This document shows, one piece after another, positions 23,638 through 33,327 of a DNA stretch of 46,524 nt. The stretch covers positions 1 through 46,524 of the forward strand of contig JAHEMM010000013.1 in NCBI GenBank assembly GCA_024643655.1, written 5' to 3'. How positions within the stretch are numbered: position 1 is the first letter of the stretch; every line of letters starts with the position of its first letter. The position numbers were made by a program, and so were the translations under genes. This stretch comes from Chitinophagaceae bacterium (lineage in GTDB: Bacteria > Bacteroidota > Bacteroidia > Chitinophagales > Chitinophagaceae). The notes below the pieces were generated by a model. It had not been told where the DNA came from. It ran no database searches and saw nothing but the letters and a program-made list of their open reading frames with translations.

Positions 23638-25032
23638 ATGCAGAAAATTATTATTGGAGTTACATTGTTTTTTATGTTGGGACAGGTTAAGGCACAAAAT
23701 GCTGATTCTGTTTTTATAAAAAAAATGGCTAATGAAATACTTACAAATGGAAAGGCATACGATAACCTCCGTGACCTTACAAAGAAAATAGGTGGACGAT
23801 TAGCAGGTTCACCTCAAATGGTAAAAGCAGAGCAATGGGGAATGAATGTAATGAAAGAAAGCGGGGCTGAAAATGCATGGATGCAGCAATGTATGGTGCC
23901 GCATTGGGTTAGAGGAGGAGAAGATAAAGCAACTGCAATTTATTCAGTTCCTGCACAAGGGGTAAAAAATATACAGCTGACTAAAAAAGAATTGGATGTT
24001 GTGGCATTAGGCAACTCTATTGGAACCGGGAAAAATGGGCTAAATGCAGATGTAGTTCTGATTAATTCATTCGAAGATCTTGAAACTAAAAAAGAACAAG
24101 TAAAAGGTAAGATCGTTTTTTATAATTATAAATTCAACCCTACTTTTATTCGAACTTTTCAATCCTATGGCGATGCAAATAAATATAGAGGTCAGGGACC
24201 AAGTATGGCAGCTAAATATGGAGCCGTTGGAGTGATTGTAAGAAGCATGAGCCACAGTACAGATAATAATCCACATACTGGTGCTACAAGGTATGATTCT
24301 GCTTATGCAAAAATACCTGCAGTTGCTATTGGTTTAAAAGATGCTGATTGGTTAGCTTCAAATCTTGAAAAGCAAAAAATTGCTGTTTCATTTAAAACGA
24401 ATGGACATTTTCTGCCTGATACAATTGGTCATAATATTATCGGAGAATTAATTGGTACACAATTTCCAAATGAATTTATTACAATAGGTGGACATCTGGA
24501 CAGCTGGGATAATTGCGAAGGAGCTCATGACGACGGAGCTGGTTGTGTGCAAACAATTGAAATTTTAAGAGCATTTAAAGCGCTGGGTTATCGTCCAAAA
24601 CATACCATTCGTTTTGTATTGTTTGCCAATGAAGAAAACGGATTAAGAGGTGGAATGAAATATGGAGAAGAAGCAGTTGCAAAAAAAGAAAAGCATATTC
24701 TGGCAATGGAAAGTGATGCAGGAGGATTTACACCAAGGGCACTGGGTTTTTCAGGAACAGAAGAACAGTTTCAGAAATTTCTAGGTTGGAAAGAATTAAT
24801 TGCACCTTATGGATGTTCAGAATTTACTAGTGGAGGAGGTGGTGCCGATATCGGTCCTTTAGCCAGAGCGCTGAAAACTCCAACGGCTAGTTTAAGTCCC
24901 GATTCTCAGCGGTATTTTGATATTCATCATGCAAGAAGTGATGTGTTTGAAAATGTAAATAAACGAGAACTTGAATTAGGTGCTGTAAATATGGCTGCAC
25001 TTATTTATCTGGTTGATAAATACGGATTATGA
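23638..25032 (+). CDS. M28 family zinc aminopeptidase, secreted, 464 aa
   Basis: The signal peptide MQKIIIGVTLFFMLGQVKAQ shows export. A PA domain is inserted at about 120-240 (VLINSFEDLETKKEQVKGK, YGAVGVIVRSM). The M28 zinc ligands appear as GGHLDSWD, EGAHDDGAG, ANEENGLRGG, ESDAGG and IHHARSDVFENV. These enzymes release N-terminal amino acids from peptides outside the cytoplasm. The gene is monocistronic and convergent with argH, with 31 bases between stops and no terminator seen. It resembles carboxypeptidase Q-like members. Confidence 0.9.
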   Translation: MQKIIIGVTLFFMLGQVKAQNADSVFIKKMANEILTNGKAYDNLRDLTKKIGGRLAGSPQMVKAEQWGMNVMKESGAENAWMQQCMVPHWVRGGEDKATAIYSVPAQGVKNIQLTKKELDVVALGNSIGTGKNGLNADVVLINSFEDLETKKEQVKGKIVFYNYKFNPTFIRTFQSYGDANKYRGQGPSMAAKYGAVGVIVRSMSHSTDNNPHTGATRYDSAYAKIPAVAIGLKDADWLASNLEKQKIAVSFKTNGHFLPDTIGHNIIGELIGTQFPNEFITIGGHLDSWDNCEGAHDDGAGCVQTIEILRAFKALGYRPKHTIRFVLFANEENGLRGGMKYGEEAVAKKEKHILAMESDAGGFTPRALGFSGTEEQFQKFLGWKELIAPYGCSEFTSGGGGADIGPLARALKTPTASLSPDSQRYFDIHHARSDVFENVNKRELELGAVNMAALIYLVDKYGL

Positions 25033-25063
25033 GTCAGATTTATAATAAAGATTGTACCAGTAG

Positions 25064-26398
25064 TTAATCCTTTACCAGATTAGATATAGCACTATTTACT
25101 TTAAAAAAGGGGAAAGCAACTATAGCTTTATTCATTTTTTCTTTAATCTCTTCTGTACAAAGATTTCCAATACTACCTTCATGAGTGTGGTTCACCGTTG
25201 TATCGTATGTGAAATTTCCAGACTCAATATCCATTCCTACTTTTTTATAAGCATCTCTGAAGGGCATTCCGGTATTTACTAATTTATTTACTTCTTCTAC
25301 ACTAAAAAGATATTTGTACTTTTTATCAGTAAGTATATTTTCTTTTATTTCAATATTGGTTAGCATTAATCCTGCTATTTCAATACAATCTTTTAGTGTT
25401 TTAAATGCAGGAAATAAATGCTCTTTCAATAATTGCAGATCACGGTGATAACCCGAAGGAAGATTAGTAGTCATCAGCATTATTTCATTAGGTAGTGCTT
25501 TTATTCGGTTGCAATGACTGCGGATCAATTCAAATACATCCGGATTCTTTTTATGCGGCATAATGCTGCTGCCAGTAGTTAATTCGTCTGGAAAGCTAAT
25601 GAAACTGAAATTCTGATTTAGGAATAAACAAGCATCCATACTCAGCTTCGCCAAAGTATCGGCAACATTTGCTAATGATTGTGCTACAATTCTCTCTGCT
25701 TTGCCTCTTCCCATTTGAGCATACACAACATTATAATTCAGCTCATCAAAACCAAGAAGATTTGTAGTCAATGTTCTATTAATAGGAAATGAGGATCCAT
25801 AACCAGCAGCAGAACCTAAAGGGTTTTTATTGACAATATCGTAAGCAGCTTTTACAGTTATTACATCATCAACCAGACTTTCTGCATATGCTCCAAACCA
25901 TAAACCAAAAGATGAAGGCATGGCTAATTGTAAATGAGTATATCCCGGAAGTAAATGATTTTTATATTTTTCGCTTTGGGATTGTAATAAGTCAAAGAAA
26001 GGTTGAATCGTATTTACCAATTCTTCCAATTCATTCCGCATAAATAGTTTTATATCTACAAGTACCTGGTCGTTCCGGCTTCTTGCACTATGAATTTTTT
26101 TTCCACTGTCTCCCAATTTTTGAGTTAGTAATAACTCAACTTGCGAATGAATGTCCTCAACATTTTCCTGCAAGGTAAATTCACCGCTTTGTATTTGTTT
26201 GTAAATAGATTTTAATTCATGTTGCAGTTGCGTTAACTCTTCTTTTGTCAATAATCCAACTGATTCCAGCATTTCAATATGAGCCAGTGAACCTATTACA
26301 TCAAATGCAGCCAGATACATATCCATTTCTCTGTCTTTGCCGACTGTAAATGTTTCAACTTCTTTTAATGACACTTTATCTTTTTGCCAGAGTTTCAT
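25064..26398 (-). CDS. argH: Argininosuccinate lyase
   Basis: The last enzyme of arginine synthesis, splitting argininosuccinate into arginine and fumarate. The family signature TTGSSIMPHKKNPD is present, with KIHSARSRNDQVLVD and LLPGYTHLQLAMP. Length 444 is within range. It is the last gene of the eight-gene arginine operon; its ATG overlaps the argE stop by 4 bases. Several residues at the start differ from enterobacterial ArgH, but no catalytic motif is missing. Confidence 0.95.
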   Translation of the reverse strand: MKLWQKDKVSLKEVETFTVGKDREMDMYLAAFDVIGSLAHIEMLESVGLLTKEELTQLQHELKSIYKQIQSGEFTLQENVEDIHSQVELLLTQKLGDSGKKIHSARSRNDQVLVDIKLFMRNELEELVNTIQPFFDLLQSQSEKYKNHLLPGYTHLQLAMPSSFGLWFGAYAESLVDDVITVKAAYDIVNKNPLGSAAGYGSSFPINRTLTTNLLGFDELNYNVVYAQMGRGKAERIVAQSLANVADTLAKLSMDACLFLNQNFSFISFPDELTTGSSIMPHKKNPDVFELIRSHCNRIKALPNEIMLMTTNLPSGYHRDLQLLKEHLFPAFKTLKDCIEIAGLMLTNIEIKENILTDKKYKYLFSVEEVNKLVNTGMPFRDAYKKVGMDIESGNFTYDTTVNHTHEGSIGNLCTEEIKEKMNKAIVAFPFFKVNSAISNLVKD

Positions 26399-27465
26399 AC
26401 AATCTTATTTAAAAGCTGAATATATAAATCAATTCCTTCTTTTATTTCCTCTATATAAATATACTCATCTGCCGAATGACTACGGGCAGAGTCTCCAGGG
26501 CCCATTTTTAATGAAGGGAATGGCATTAAAGCTTTGTCAGACGTTGTTGGAGAACCATAATAATTTCTGTCAAGCTGTATACCTGCATTTACCAAAGGGT
26601 GGTCAAGTGGAATGGAAGTAGAACGAAGTCTTGTACTCCTGGGAATTATATCGCATTGTACATTCTTTTTTATTTCCTCTAATACTTCCTCAAAACTATA
26701 TAATTCATTTACCCTTACATCTACTACAAATTTGCATACAGCAGGGACTACATTATGAGCTTTGTTTTCTGTTTCAATAACAGTAACACTCATTTTATTT
26801 GAACCTAACAGCTTCGAAATATTTTGAAACTGATAATTATTGAACCATTCAATATCTTTTATTGCTTTGCTGATGGCATTTTCTCCTTCGTTTCTTGCTG
26901 CATGACCAGCTTTTCCATGGCTGATGCAATCAATCACCAGTAGCCCCCTTTCTGCCACAGCCATTTGCATCAGTGTTGGTTCGCCAACAAGAGCACAATT
27001 AATTTTGGGTAAATAAGGTAACGTATATTCTATTCCACCGGCACCCGAAATTTCTTCTTCAGCAGTGGCGGCAAAAATTACGTTGTATTTCAGATTGGAT
27101 TGCTCATAGAAATATAGAAAAGTGGCAATCAAAGAAACTAGGCAACCGCCAGCATCATTACTGCCAAGTCCATATAACTTACCCTCTTCAACAAAAGGCG
27201 AGAAAGGGTCTTTTGTGTATTGCGGATTTGGCTTTACAGTATCATGATGGGAATTTAATAGAAGAGTCGGTTTGCTTTCAACAAAATGTTTATTCAAAGC
27301 AAACACATTATTCCCAACTCTTGTAGCAGCTATATTTTTTAATGCCAGAAATTTTCCAATGATACTGGCAGTTTGTTCTTCTTCTTTGCTGAAGGAAGGG
27401 GTGGCTATTAATTCTTTTAATAATTCAATAGCTTGATTTTGTAATATGGTTATATCATTAGTCAT
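26395..27465 (-). CDS. argE: M20 family acylornithine deacylase (ArgE-type)
   Basis: A 356-residue M20 metallopeptidase. Metal motifs are LLNSHHDTVKP, GLGSNDAGGC, the catalytic ATAEEEISGAGG and HSADEYI at the end. In the acyl pathway the deacylase acts on acylcitrulline, since ArgF' carbamoylates the still-acylated ornithine. The enzyme should therefore remove an acetyl or succinyl group from citrulline rather than ornithine (inference from pathway logic). It overlaps argB by 8 bases and argH by 4 bases. Confidence 0.88.
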   Translation of the reverse strand: MTNDITILQNQAIELLKELIATPSFSKEEEQTASIIGKFLALKNIAATRVGNNVFALNKHFVESKPTLLLNSHHDTVKPNPQYTKDPFSPFVEEGKLYGLGSNDAGGCLVSLIATFLYFYEQSNLKYNVIFAATAEEEISGAGGIEYTLPYLPKINCALVGEPTLMQMAVAERGLLVIDCISHGKAGHAARNEGENAISKAIKDIEWFNNYQFQNISKLLGSNKMSVTVIETENKAHNVVPAVCKFVVDVRVNELYSFEEVLEEIKKNVQCDIIPRSTRLRSTSIPLDHPLVNAGIQLDRNYYGSPTTSDKALMPFPSLKMGPGDSARSHSADEYIYIEEIKEGIDLYIQLLNKIV

Positions 27466-28243
27466 TTACAATTGCTGTTCCAGAACTCCCTTGTATTAAG
27501 AGCTTAAGATTTTCGGCTTTACCAATTAAAACTTTATTGACGCCGTTTTTTAATGCAGAAAATGCATTGTCTAATTTAGGAATCATGCCGGCAAATATCC
27601 TTTGCTTTTCTTTTAGTTCTTTGTAGTATTCAGGATTGATTTTTGAGATTACTGATTTGTCATCATCAGCATTAAGTAACACACCATTTTTTTCAAATGC
27701 ATATACAAGTTCTACATCAAAAATATTACTCATGCCTTTTGCAATTTCCTGTGCTATCGTATCTGCATTTGTATTTAATAATTGTCCTTTTTGATCATGC
27801 GTAATTGGAGCAAAAACGATTGAAATATTTTTGTTCAATAATGTATAGATAAGGTCCGCATTTATTGCATCCACATCTCCAACAAATCCATAATCGAGGC
27901 CCGGATGTTCTCTTTTATGCGCTAAAATACTGTCACCATCTGCACCCGACAAACCTATTGAATTGCAATCAAATGATTGTAATGTGGCAATGATATTTTT
28001 ATTGATATAGCCGGCATATACCATTGTTACGATCTTCAGCGTTTCAGCATCAGTTATTCTTCTGCCATCCAGCAATTTTTGTTGAATACCTAAATCTTCT
28101 GCTAAACGAGTGGCTAATTTACCACCACCATGAACGAGTATTTTTTTCTCTTCTATTGCAGCAAATTCTTTTAAAAACAAAGAAAGCCTTTCTTTGTCAT
28201 CGATAATATTACCGCCAATTTTTATGACGAATAATTTATCCAT
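27458..28243 (-). CDS. argB: Acetylglutamate kinase
   Basis: Amino acid kinase family, phosphorylating N-acylglutamate. The motifs are VIKIGGNIIDD, LVHGGGKLATRL, the substrate region GLSGADGDSIL, and the C-terminal GMIPKLDNAFSAL. At 261 residues it is the short, arginine-insensitive type lacking the N-terminal helix of feedback-regulated kinases. It overlaps its upstream neighbour argF' by 8 bases and argE by 8 bases. Confidence 0.94.
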   Translation of the reverse strand: MDKLFVIKIGGNIIDDKERLSLFLKEFAAIEEKKILVHGGGKLATRLAEDLGIQQKLLDGRRITDAETLKIVTMVYAGYINKNIIATLQSFDCNSIGLSGADGDSILAHKREHPGLDYGFVGDVDAINADLIYTLLNKNISIVFAPITHDQKGQLLNTNADTIAQEIAKGMSNIFDVELVYAFEKNGVLLNADDDKSVISKINPEYYKELKEKQRIFAGMIPKLDNAFSALKNGVNKVLIGKAENLKLLIQGSSGTAIVND

Positions 28244-29219
28244 TGTTTTTAAGAATTTCGGAAAGAACTGCTTGTGCAGCCCAAACTCTATTTGATGCTT
28301 GTAATGTTACAATACTATTTGGTCCGTCAAGAATTTCATCACTCAATTCTACATTTCTTCGAACCGGTAAGCAATGCATCACTTTAGCATTATTCGTCAA
28401 CTCCAGTTTCTTATTGGTCAGCATCCACTTAGTATCACTCTCATATATTTTCCCATAGTCATTAAAAGTGCTCCAATTTTTTATATAAACAAAGTCGGCA
28501 TCTTTTAGTGCTTCATCCTGGTCATAATTAATTGTAGCTCCCTTTGTAAATTCTTCAGTTAGCTCATAGTCTTCGGGATGTGTAATTACAAAATCAGCTT
28601 TTTCCCAGGCATTAACCCATTGTGCAAAGCTGTTGGCTACACATTGGGGCAGTGGTTTTATATGTGGAGCCCAGGATAAAACAATTTTCGGTTTTTGTCC
28701 TGAGTTTATTGAAGAGTCTCTTTTCATTTTTTCCAACTCTTCTGTGATTGTAATAATATCAGTGAATGACTGCAAAGGGTGTAGTGTAGCACTTTCAAGG
28801 CTTACAACCGGAATGCCAGCATATTTGATAAACTGTTTGATGTAAAGTTCGCTATAATCGTCCTCTTTGTTTTTTAATGAGGGAAATGTGCGAATAGCAA
28901 GAATGTCAAAATATTTTCCAAAAATTGGTGCTGCATCTTTTACATGTTCTACTGATGTGCCACTCATAATGGCTTCTTCTTCGAATTCAAGCATCCAACC
29001 TTCATTGCCTACATTAAAAATGATAGCTTCCATCCCTAAATTTTGCGCAGCAATCTGTGTACTTAATCTGGTACGCATACTTGGGTTTAAAAATAAACAA
29101 CCAATTTTTTTATTTGTACCAATGGTTTTATCAATAAAAGGATTGGCTTTATAGATTAAAGCCTTTTTAACTAAATCATCAATATTTGTAACATCATTAA
29201 CTGAAACAAAATTTTTCAT
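28236..29219 (-). CDS. argF': N-acylornithine carbamoyltransferase (acetyl- or succinyl-type)
   Basis: A 327-residue transcarbamylase of the special Bacteroidota/Xanthomonas group acting on acylated ornithine. The carbamoyl-phosphate motif is NPSMRTRLST (45-54), then LHPLQSFTD and HCLPVRRN. The residue that separates succinyl (Pro90 in B. fragilis) from acetyl (Glu92 in Xanthomonas) specificity aligns with Val90 here, in MSGTSVEHVKDAA, so neither class is matched (alignment from memory). The gene lies 1 base after argD and overlaps argB, in a full acyl-pathway operon. Confidence 0.9.
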   Translation of the reverse strand: MKNFVSVNDVTNIDDLVKKALIYKANPFIDKTIGTNKKIGCLFLNPSMRTRLSTQIAAQNLGMEAIIFNVGNEGWMLEFEEEAIMSGTSVEHVKDAAPIFGKYFDILAIRTFPSLKNKEDDYSELYIKQFIKYAGIPVVSLESATLHPLQSFTDIITITEELEKMKRDSSINSGQKPKIVLSWAPHIKPLPQCVANSFAQWVNAWEKADFVITHPEDYELTEEFTKGATINYDQDEALKDADFVYIKNWSTFNDYGKIYESDTKWMLTNKKLELTNNAKVMHCLPVRRNVELSDEILDGPNSIVTLQASNRVWAAQAVLSEILKNNG

Positions 29220-29220
29220 T

Positions 29221-30381
29221 TTAGTTTGCTGGGGTTGTTGAGGAAATCATAATTTCTATTTCTTCTTTTATTGCATCAATAAATTGTTCTGCATCTCTTT
29301 TTTTTAATGCCAATGAAGGAAGTAAACGAATAACATTTGGTTTTGCCTCACCAGTGAATATTTTCTGATTCCAAAGTAAATTCTTCTTCAGATCTTTTAA
29401 TTCGCCAGGTACATCAAAACCTATCATCAATCCTCTTCCTCTTATATTATTTAATTCAGGGATTGCTTCCAATTCATTTCTCAGGTATTTACCAACCATA
29501 ACTGCATTACCCATTAATTTTTCTTCTTCAATGGTTTCCAATACTGCTAATGCTGCAGCACAGGCAAGATGATTGCCGCCAAATGTTGTTCCTAATTGAA
29601 AATGCTTTGCTTTTATTTTAGGAGATACAATTATTCCACCAATTGGAAATCCATTCCCCATGCCTTTTGCCATTGTATAGATATCAGCATTTACGCCTGC
29701 AAAATCATGACTAAAAAATTTCCCACTTCTACCATAACCACACTGTACACTGTCAGCTATATAAATAGCCCCATATTCATCACACAATGAACGGATTTTT
29801 TGTAAAAATGAATCTTCCGCTATATTAATTCCGCCTACACCTTGAATGCCTTCTATTATCACAGAAGATATTTCATTTCCATTATTATTGAAACAATCTA
29901 TTAATGCAGCTTCATCATTAAAAGGAAGAAAGATTATGTTGTCTGTTTCATTTACCGGAGCGATAATATTTTTATTATCAGTAGTAGCAACAGCTAAGGA
30001 AGTTCTGCCATGAAAGCCTTTACTAAAAGCAATGATCTTTTTTCTGCCATTAAAAAAGCTAGCCAATTTCAATGCATTTTCATTAGCCTCCGCACCGCTA
30101 TTACATAGGAATAGCTGGTAATCTTCTTTACCGGAAACCTTTCCCAGTTTTTCAGCCAGTTGTTGTTGTAATGGAATTTTAATTGAATTGGAATAAAAAG
30201 CAATTTTGTTTAATTGTTCTTCTATTCTTTTTACCCAGTGTGGGTGTGTATGCCCAATACTAATCACAGCATGTCCTCCGTATAGATCAAGGTATTGTTC
30301 ACCTTTATCATCCCACACATATGAGCCTTTTGCTTTTACTATTGTGATTTCGTTTATCGGATATACATCGAATAAATTCAT
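29221..30381 (-). CDS. argD: Acylornithine aminotransferase
   Basis: A PLP class III aminotransferase converting acylglutamate semialdehyde to acylornithine. It shows the PLP phosphate-binding NSGAEANENALKL, FHGRTSLAVATT, the cofactor Asp in YIADSVQCGYGRSG and the Schiff-base Lys in YTMAKGMGNGFPIGG. Length 386 is typical. It lies 9 bases after argC and 1 base before argF'. The C-terminal residues MISSTTPAN are non-conserved tail. Confidence 0.94.
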   Translation of the reverse strand: MNLFDVYPINEITIVKAKGSYVWDDKGEQYLDLYGGHAVISIGHTHPHWVKRIEEQLNKIAFYSNSIKIPLQQQLAEKLGKVSGKEDYQLFLCNSGAEANENALKLASFFNGRKKIIAFSKGFHGRTSLAVATTDNKNIIAPVNETDNIIFLPFNDEAALIDCFNNNGNEISSVIIEGIQGVGGINIAEDSFLQKIRSLCDEYGAIYIADSVQCGYGRSGKFFSHDFAGVNADIYTMAKGMGNGFPIGGIIVSPKIKAKHFQLGTTFGGNHLACAAALAVLETIEEEKLMGNAVMVGKYLRNELEAIPELNNIRGRGLMIGFDVPGELKDLKKNLLWNQKIFTGEAKPNVIRLLPSLALKKRDAEQFIDAIKEEIEIMISSTTPAN

Positions 30382-30390
30382 TAGTATATT

Positions 30391-31374
30391 TTAAAAGTAG
30401 TTTGCTTTTAATTTAAGACCAGTTGTTTCATCCAGCCCAAACATAAGATTCATGTTTTGAACAGCTTGACCGCTGGCGCCTTTCAACAAATTATCTGTAA
30501 TGGAATGAACGACAAGTTTGCTCCCTGCTTTCTCAATTTGGATCATTGCTTTATTAGTATTCACAACCTGCTTTAGAAAAATTGGTTCTTTACTTACATG
30601 AGTAAATGGATGGTTGTTGTAATACTTGTTGAACAAAATAAATATCTCCTCCAATGAAAGATCGCAATACATTGTAGAGCTTATAAAAATGCCCCTCGTA
30701 AAATCTCCTCTCCATGGAACGAAATTGAGATCTATATTTTTCTTGGGTTGTAATTGTAATAAAGACTCGCCTATTTCACCAAGATGTTGATGGTTTAATG
30801 TTTTGTAGGCTTGTATATTATTACTCCTCCAGCTAAAGTGCGAAGTTTGAGTCATGGATTGTCCAGCACCTGTCGATCCGGTAATGCCAGTTGTATAAAT
30901 ATCTTTTAGTAAACCAGCTTTAGCCAATGGTAACAAACCAAGTTGTAATGTGGTAGCAAAGCAGCCTGGATTAGCAACATTCTTTGCGGATTTAATTTTT
31001 TGTCTGTTTAATTCTGGTAAGCCGTAAACAAAATTCCGTTTTCCGAATTTTGAAAATTTTGCCAGGCGAAAATCATTGGCAAGATCAATAATCTTTATAT
31101 GATCTGAAATATTGTTTTCAGTAAGAAATTTTGTTGATTCGCCATGTCCCAGGCAAAGAAAGAGCACATCGATTTCACTATTCAATTCATTGGTAAATTT
31201 CAACTCAGTATCACCCAGCAAATCCTGATGGATTGTATAGACTGCTTTGCCAGCGTTGCTTCTGCTATGAATAAAAGAGATTATAGCACCGGGGTGATTT
31301 AACAAAAGTCTTATTAATTCACCACCTGTGTAACCTGCGCCTCCAATAATACCTATTTTAATTTCTTCTTTCAT
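30391..31374 (-). CDS. argC: N-acyl-gamma-glutamyl-phosphate reductase
   Basis: NADPH-dependent reductase forming the semialdehyde. The Rossmann motif is IIGGAGYTGGELIRLL, and the active Cys is in NVANPGCFATTLQLG. HFSWRSNNIQAYKTLNHQH and FVPWRGDFTRGIF complete the family pattern. At 327 residues it is full length. It is the third gene of the operon, 18 bases after argG. Confidence 0.94.
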   Translation of the reverse strand: MKEEIKIGIIGGAGYTGGELIRLLLNHPGAIISFIHSRSNAGKAVYTIHQDLLGDTELKFTNELNSEIDVLFLCLGHGESTKFLTENNISDHIKIIDLANDFRLAKFSKFGKRNFVYGLPELNRQKIKSAKNVANPGCFATTLQLGLLPLAKAGLLKDIYTTGITGSTGAGQSMTQTSHFSWRSNNIQAYKTLNHQHLGEIGESLLQLQPKKNIDLNFVPWRGDFTRGIFISSTMYCDLSLEEIFILFNKYYNNHPFTHVSKEPIFLKQVVNTNKAMIQIEKAGSKLVVHSITDNLLKGASGQAVQNMNLMFGLDETTGLKLKANYF

Positions 31375-31392
31375 ATTATTAAATATCTGAAA

Positions 31393-32598
31393 TCAACCTT
31401 TGGCTTTTGCATCTTCTTTTACAAGATGATAAATGGCAGTTTGATTTCCAAAAATTTTACTGAATCCTCTTACATCATTGCCAGTAAACCCAGTATTCAT
31501 TTCGCCATATTTTCCAAAACGGCTATTCATAAGGTCGTATTTGGAATCAATACCGATTATTTGAAAACGATAAGGATATAATTGAATAAACACATCGCCA
31601 GTAACATTTCGTTGACTGCTTTGTAAATAGGCTTCAATATCAATCATTACAGGATCTAAAATTTGACCCTCGTGTAACCAATTGCCATAAAATTGTGCTA
31701 ACTGATCTTTCCATTGTAATTGCCATTTGGTCAACACATGTTTTTCAAGTGCATGGTGGGCTTTTAATATCACCATAGGTGCGGCTGCTTCAAAACCAAC
31801 ACGACCTTTTATACCTATTATTGTATCACCTACATGTATATCTCTTCCAATACCATATCCGCCTGCAATGGTTTGTAAGTATTGTATAGCTTCTGAAGGA
31901 TGACCAAATTTTTTATCATTTACTTTTCGTAATTCACCTTTTTCAAAACTAAGTTTTACCTCTTCACTGTCAGTATTTGTTACTTGTGTAGGCCAGGCTT
32001 CTTCTGGCAATACACCTTTGGAAGTTAAAGTTTCAATACCGCCAACACTAGTGCCCCAAAGACCTTTATTGATCGAGTACATTGACTTTTCAAAATTCAT
32101 TTCAACACCTTTCTCTTTTAGAAAAGAAATTTCTTGTTCCCGGCTAAGTTTTAAATCTCTGATTGGAGTAATTATTTCTACGTCAGGTATCATAATATGA
32201 AATACCATATCAAAACGAACCTGATCATTACCTGCACCGGTACTGCCGTGAGCAACTGCATCAGCACCTAATTCTTTCGTATGTTCTGCAATATGTAATG
32301 CCTGACTTAATCTTTCTGCCGATACTGAAAGAGGGTAAGTGTTATTTTTTAAAACATTTCCAAATATCAGGTACTTGACGATACTGTCGTAATAGTTTTC
32401 AACAGCATTTACAGTTTTATGTGATTTTACACCAAGCTTATAAGCATGTTCTTCAATATGACTTAATTCTTCTTTATCAAACCCACCCGTATTTACAATG
32501 ATGCTGTGTACTTCATAGCCTTTTTCTTCTGTAAGATATTTTACACAAAAGGAAGTGTCTAATCCTCCACTAAATCCTAAAACTACTTTTTTTGACAT
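31393..32598 (-). CDS. argG: Argininosuccinate synthase
   Basis: ATP-dependent condensation of citrulline with aspartate. The PP-loop is LGFSGGLDTSFCVKYL; AHGSTGAGNDQVRFD and IKGRVGFEAAAP are also family features. The protein has 401 residues and follows the GNAT gene by 18 bases. The internal order GNAT-argG-argC-argD-argF'-argB-argE-argH is the usual compact Bacteroidota arrangement as I know it. Confidence 0.95.
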   Translation of the reverse strand: MSKKVVLGFSGGLDTSFCVKYLTEEKGYEVHSIIVNTGGFDKEELSHIEEHAYKLGVKSHKTVNAVENYYDSIVKYLIFGNVLKNNTYPLSVSAERLSQALHIAEHTKELGADAVAHGSTGAGNDQVRFDMVFHIMIPDVEIITPIRDLKLSREQEISFLKEKGVEMNFEKSMYSINKGLWGTSVGGIETLTSKGVLPEEAWPTQVTNTDSEEVKLSFEKGELRKVNDKKFGHPSEAIQYLQTIAGGYGIGRDIHVGDTIIGIKGRVGFEAAAPMVILKAHHALEKHVLTKWQLQWKDQLAQFYGNWLHEGQILDPVMIDIEAYLQSSQRNVTGDVFIQLYPYRFQIIGIDSKYDLMNSRFGKYGEMNTGFTGNDVRGFSKIFGNQTAIYHLVKEDAKAKG

Positions 32599-32616
32599 TA
32601 TTTCTAAGTTAGTATA

Positions 32617-33327
32617 TTAAAGATGAAATAAATGATGAAAAAATGATTTTGGTTTACTGCCACTACCATTGGTTTTATCTTTTTTCAGAAATGGTTTTAG
32701 TAATTTCCATTTCTTAAATCGTAACAATCTTTCAAATCCCTTTACATTTTCTTTGAAGTATTGTTTTGTTTCTGCTGGTTCATAATGATCTTTTGGATCA
32801 TATAACATCGCCGTACACATACAGTTTTTCCTGTCTTTGCTCATAAGTATCTCATAGTTTACACAACTTTTACAACCGGCCCAAAAAGCTTCGTCTTGTG
32901 TCAATTCGGAATACGTTACGGGTTCATATCCCAGATCACTATTAATTTTCATAACAGCTAATCCGGTAGTTAATCCAAAAACCTTTGCTTCAGGATATAT
33001 TTTTTTTGAAAGGTCAAATATTTTTTTCTTGATAGATTTCGCTACACCTGTTTTTCTAAAGGCAGGGGCTACAATTAATCCGCTATTAGCAACATATTCA
33101 CCATGGCTCCATGTTTCAATATAACAAAATCCCACCCATTCATTAAGGTCAGTTATTGCGATAACCGCCTTGCCTTCATCTATTTTTTTTTCGATATACT
33201 CTGGTGTTCGCTTTGCAATACCAGTTCCCCTGGCTGAAGCAGATGATTCCATTTCATCAGTAATTGTTGTGGCATAGACTTTATCGGAAGGTAGGGCTAC
33301 CCTTATAACGATATTATTGTTTTGCAA
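32617..33327 (-). CDS. GNAT N-acetyltransferase, first gene of the arginine operon
   Basis: A 236-residue protein with a GNAT domain (about 8-140); the acetyl-CoA loop is PAFRKTGVAKSIKKK (89-103). Residues 150-172 hold GCKSC and CMC (Cys152, 155, 169, 171), a possible metal-binding CxxC...CxC site, and a basic tail follows. Being the first gene of an arginine operon that otherwise lacks an acylglutamate synthase suggests it is the ArgA-equivalent enzyme, acylating glutamate. This is inference: the chain is not related to classic ArgA, which has a kinase-like domain. Confidence 0.78.
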   Translation of the reverse strand: MQNNNIVIRVALPSDKVYATTITDEMESSASARGTGIAKRTPEYIEKKIDEGKAVIAITDLNEWVGFCYIETWSHGEYVANSGLIVAPAFRKTGVAKSIKKKIFDLSKKIYPEAKVFGLTTGLAVMKINSDLGYEPVTYSELTQDEAFWAGCKSCVNYEILMSKDRKNCMCTAMLYDPKDHYEPAETKQYFKENVKGFERLLRFKKWKLLKPFLKKDKTNGSGSKPKSFFHHLFHL

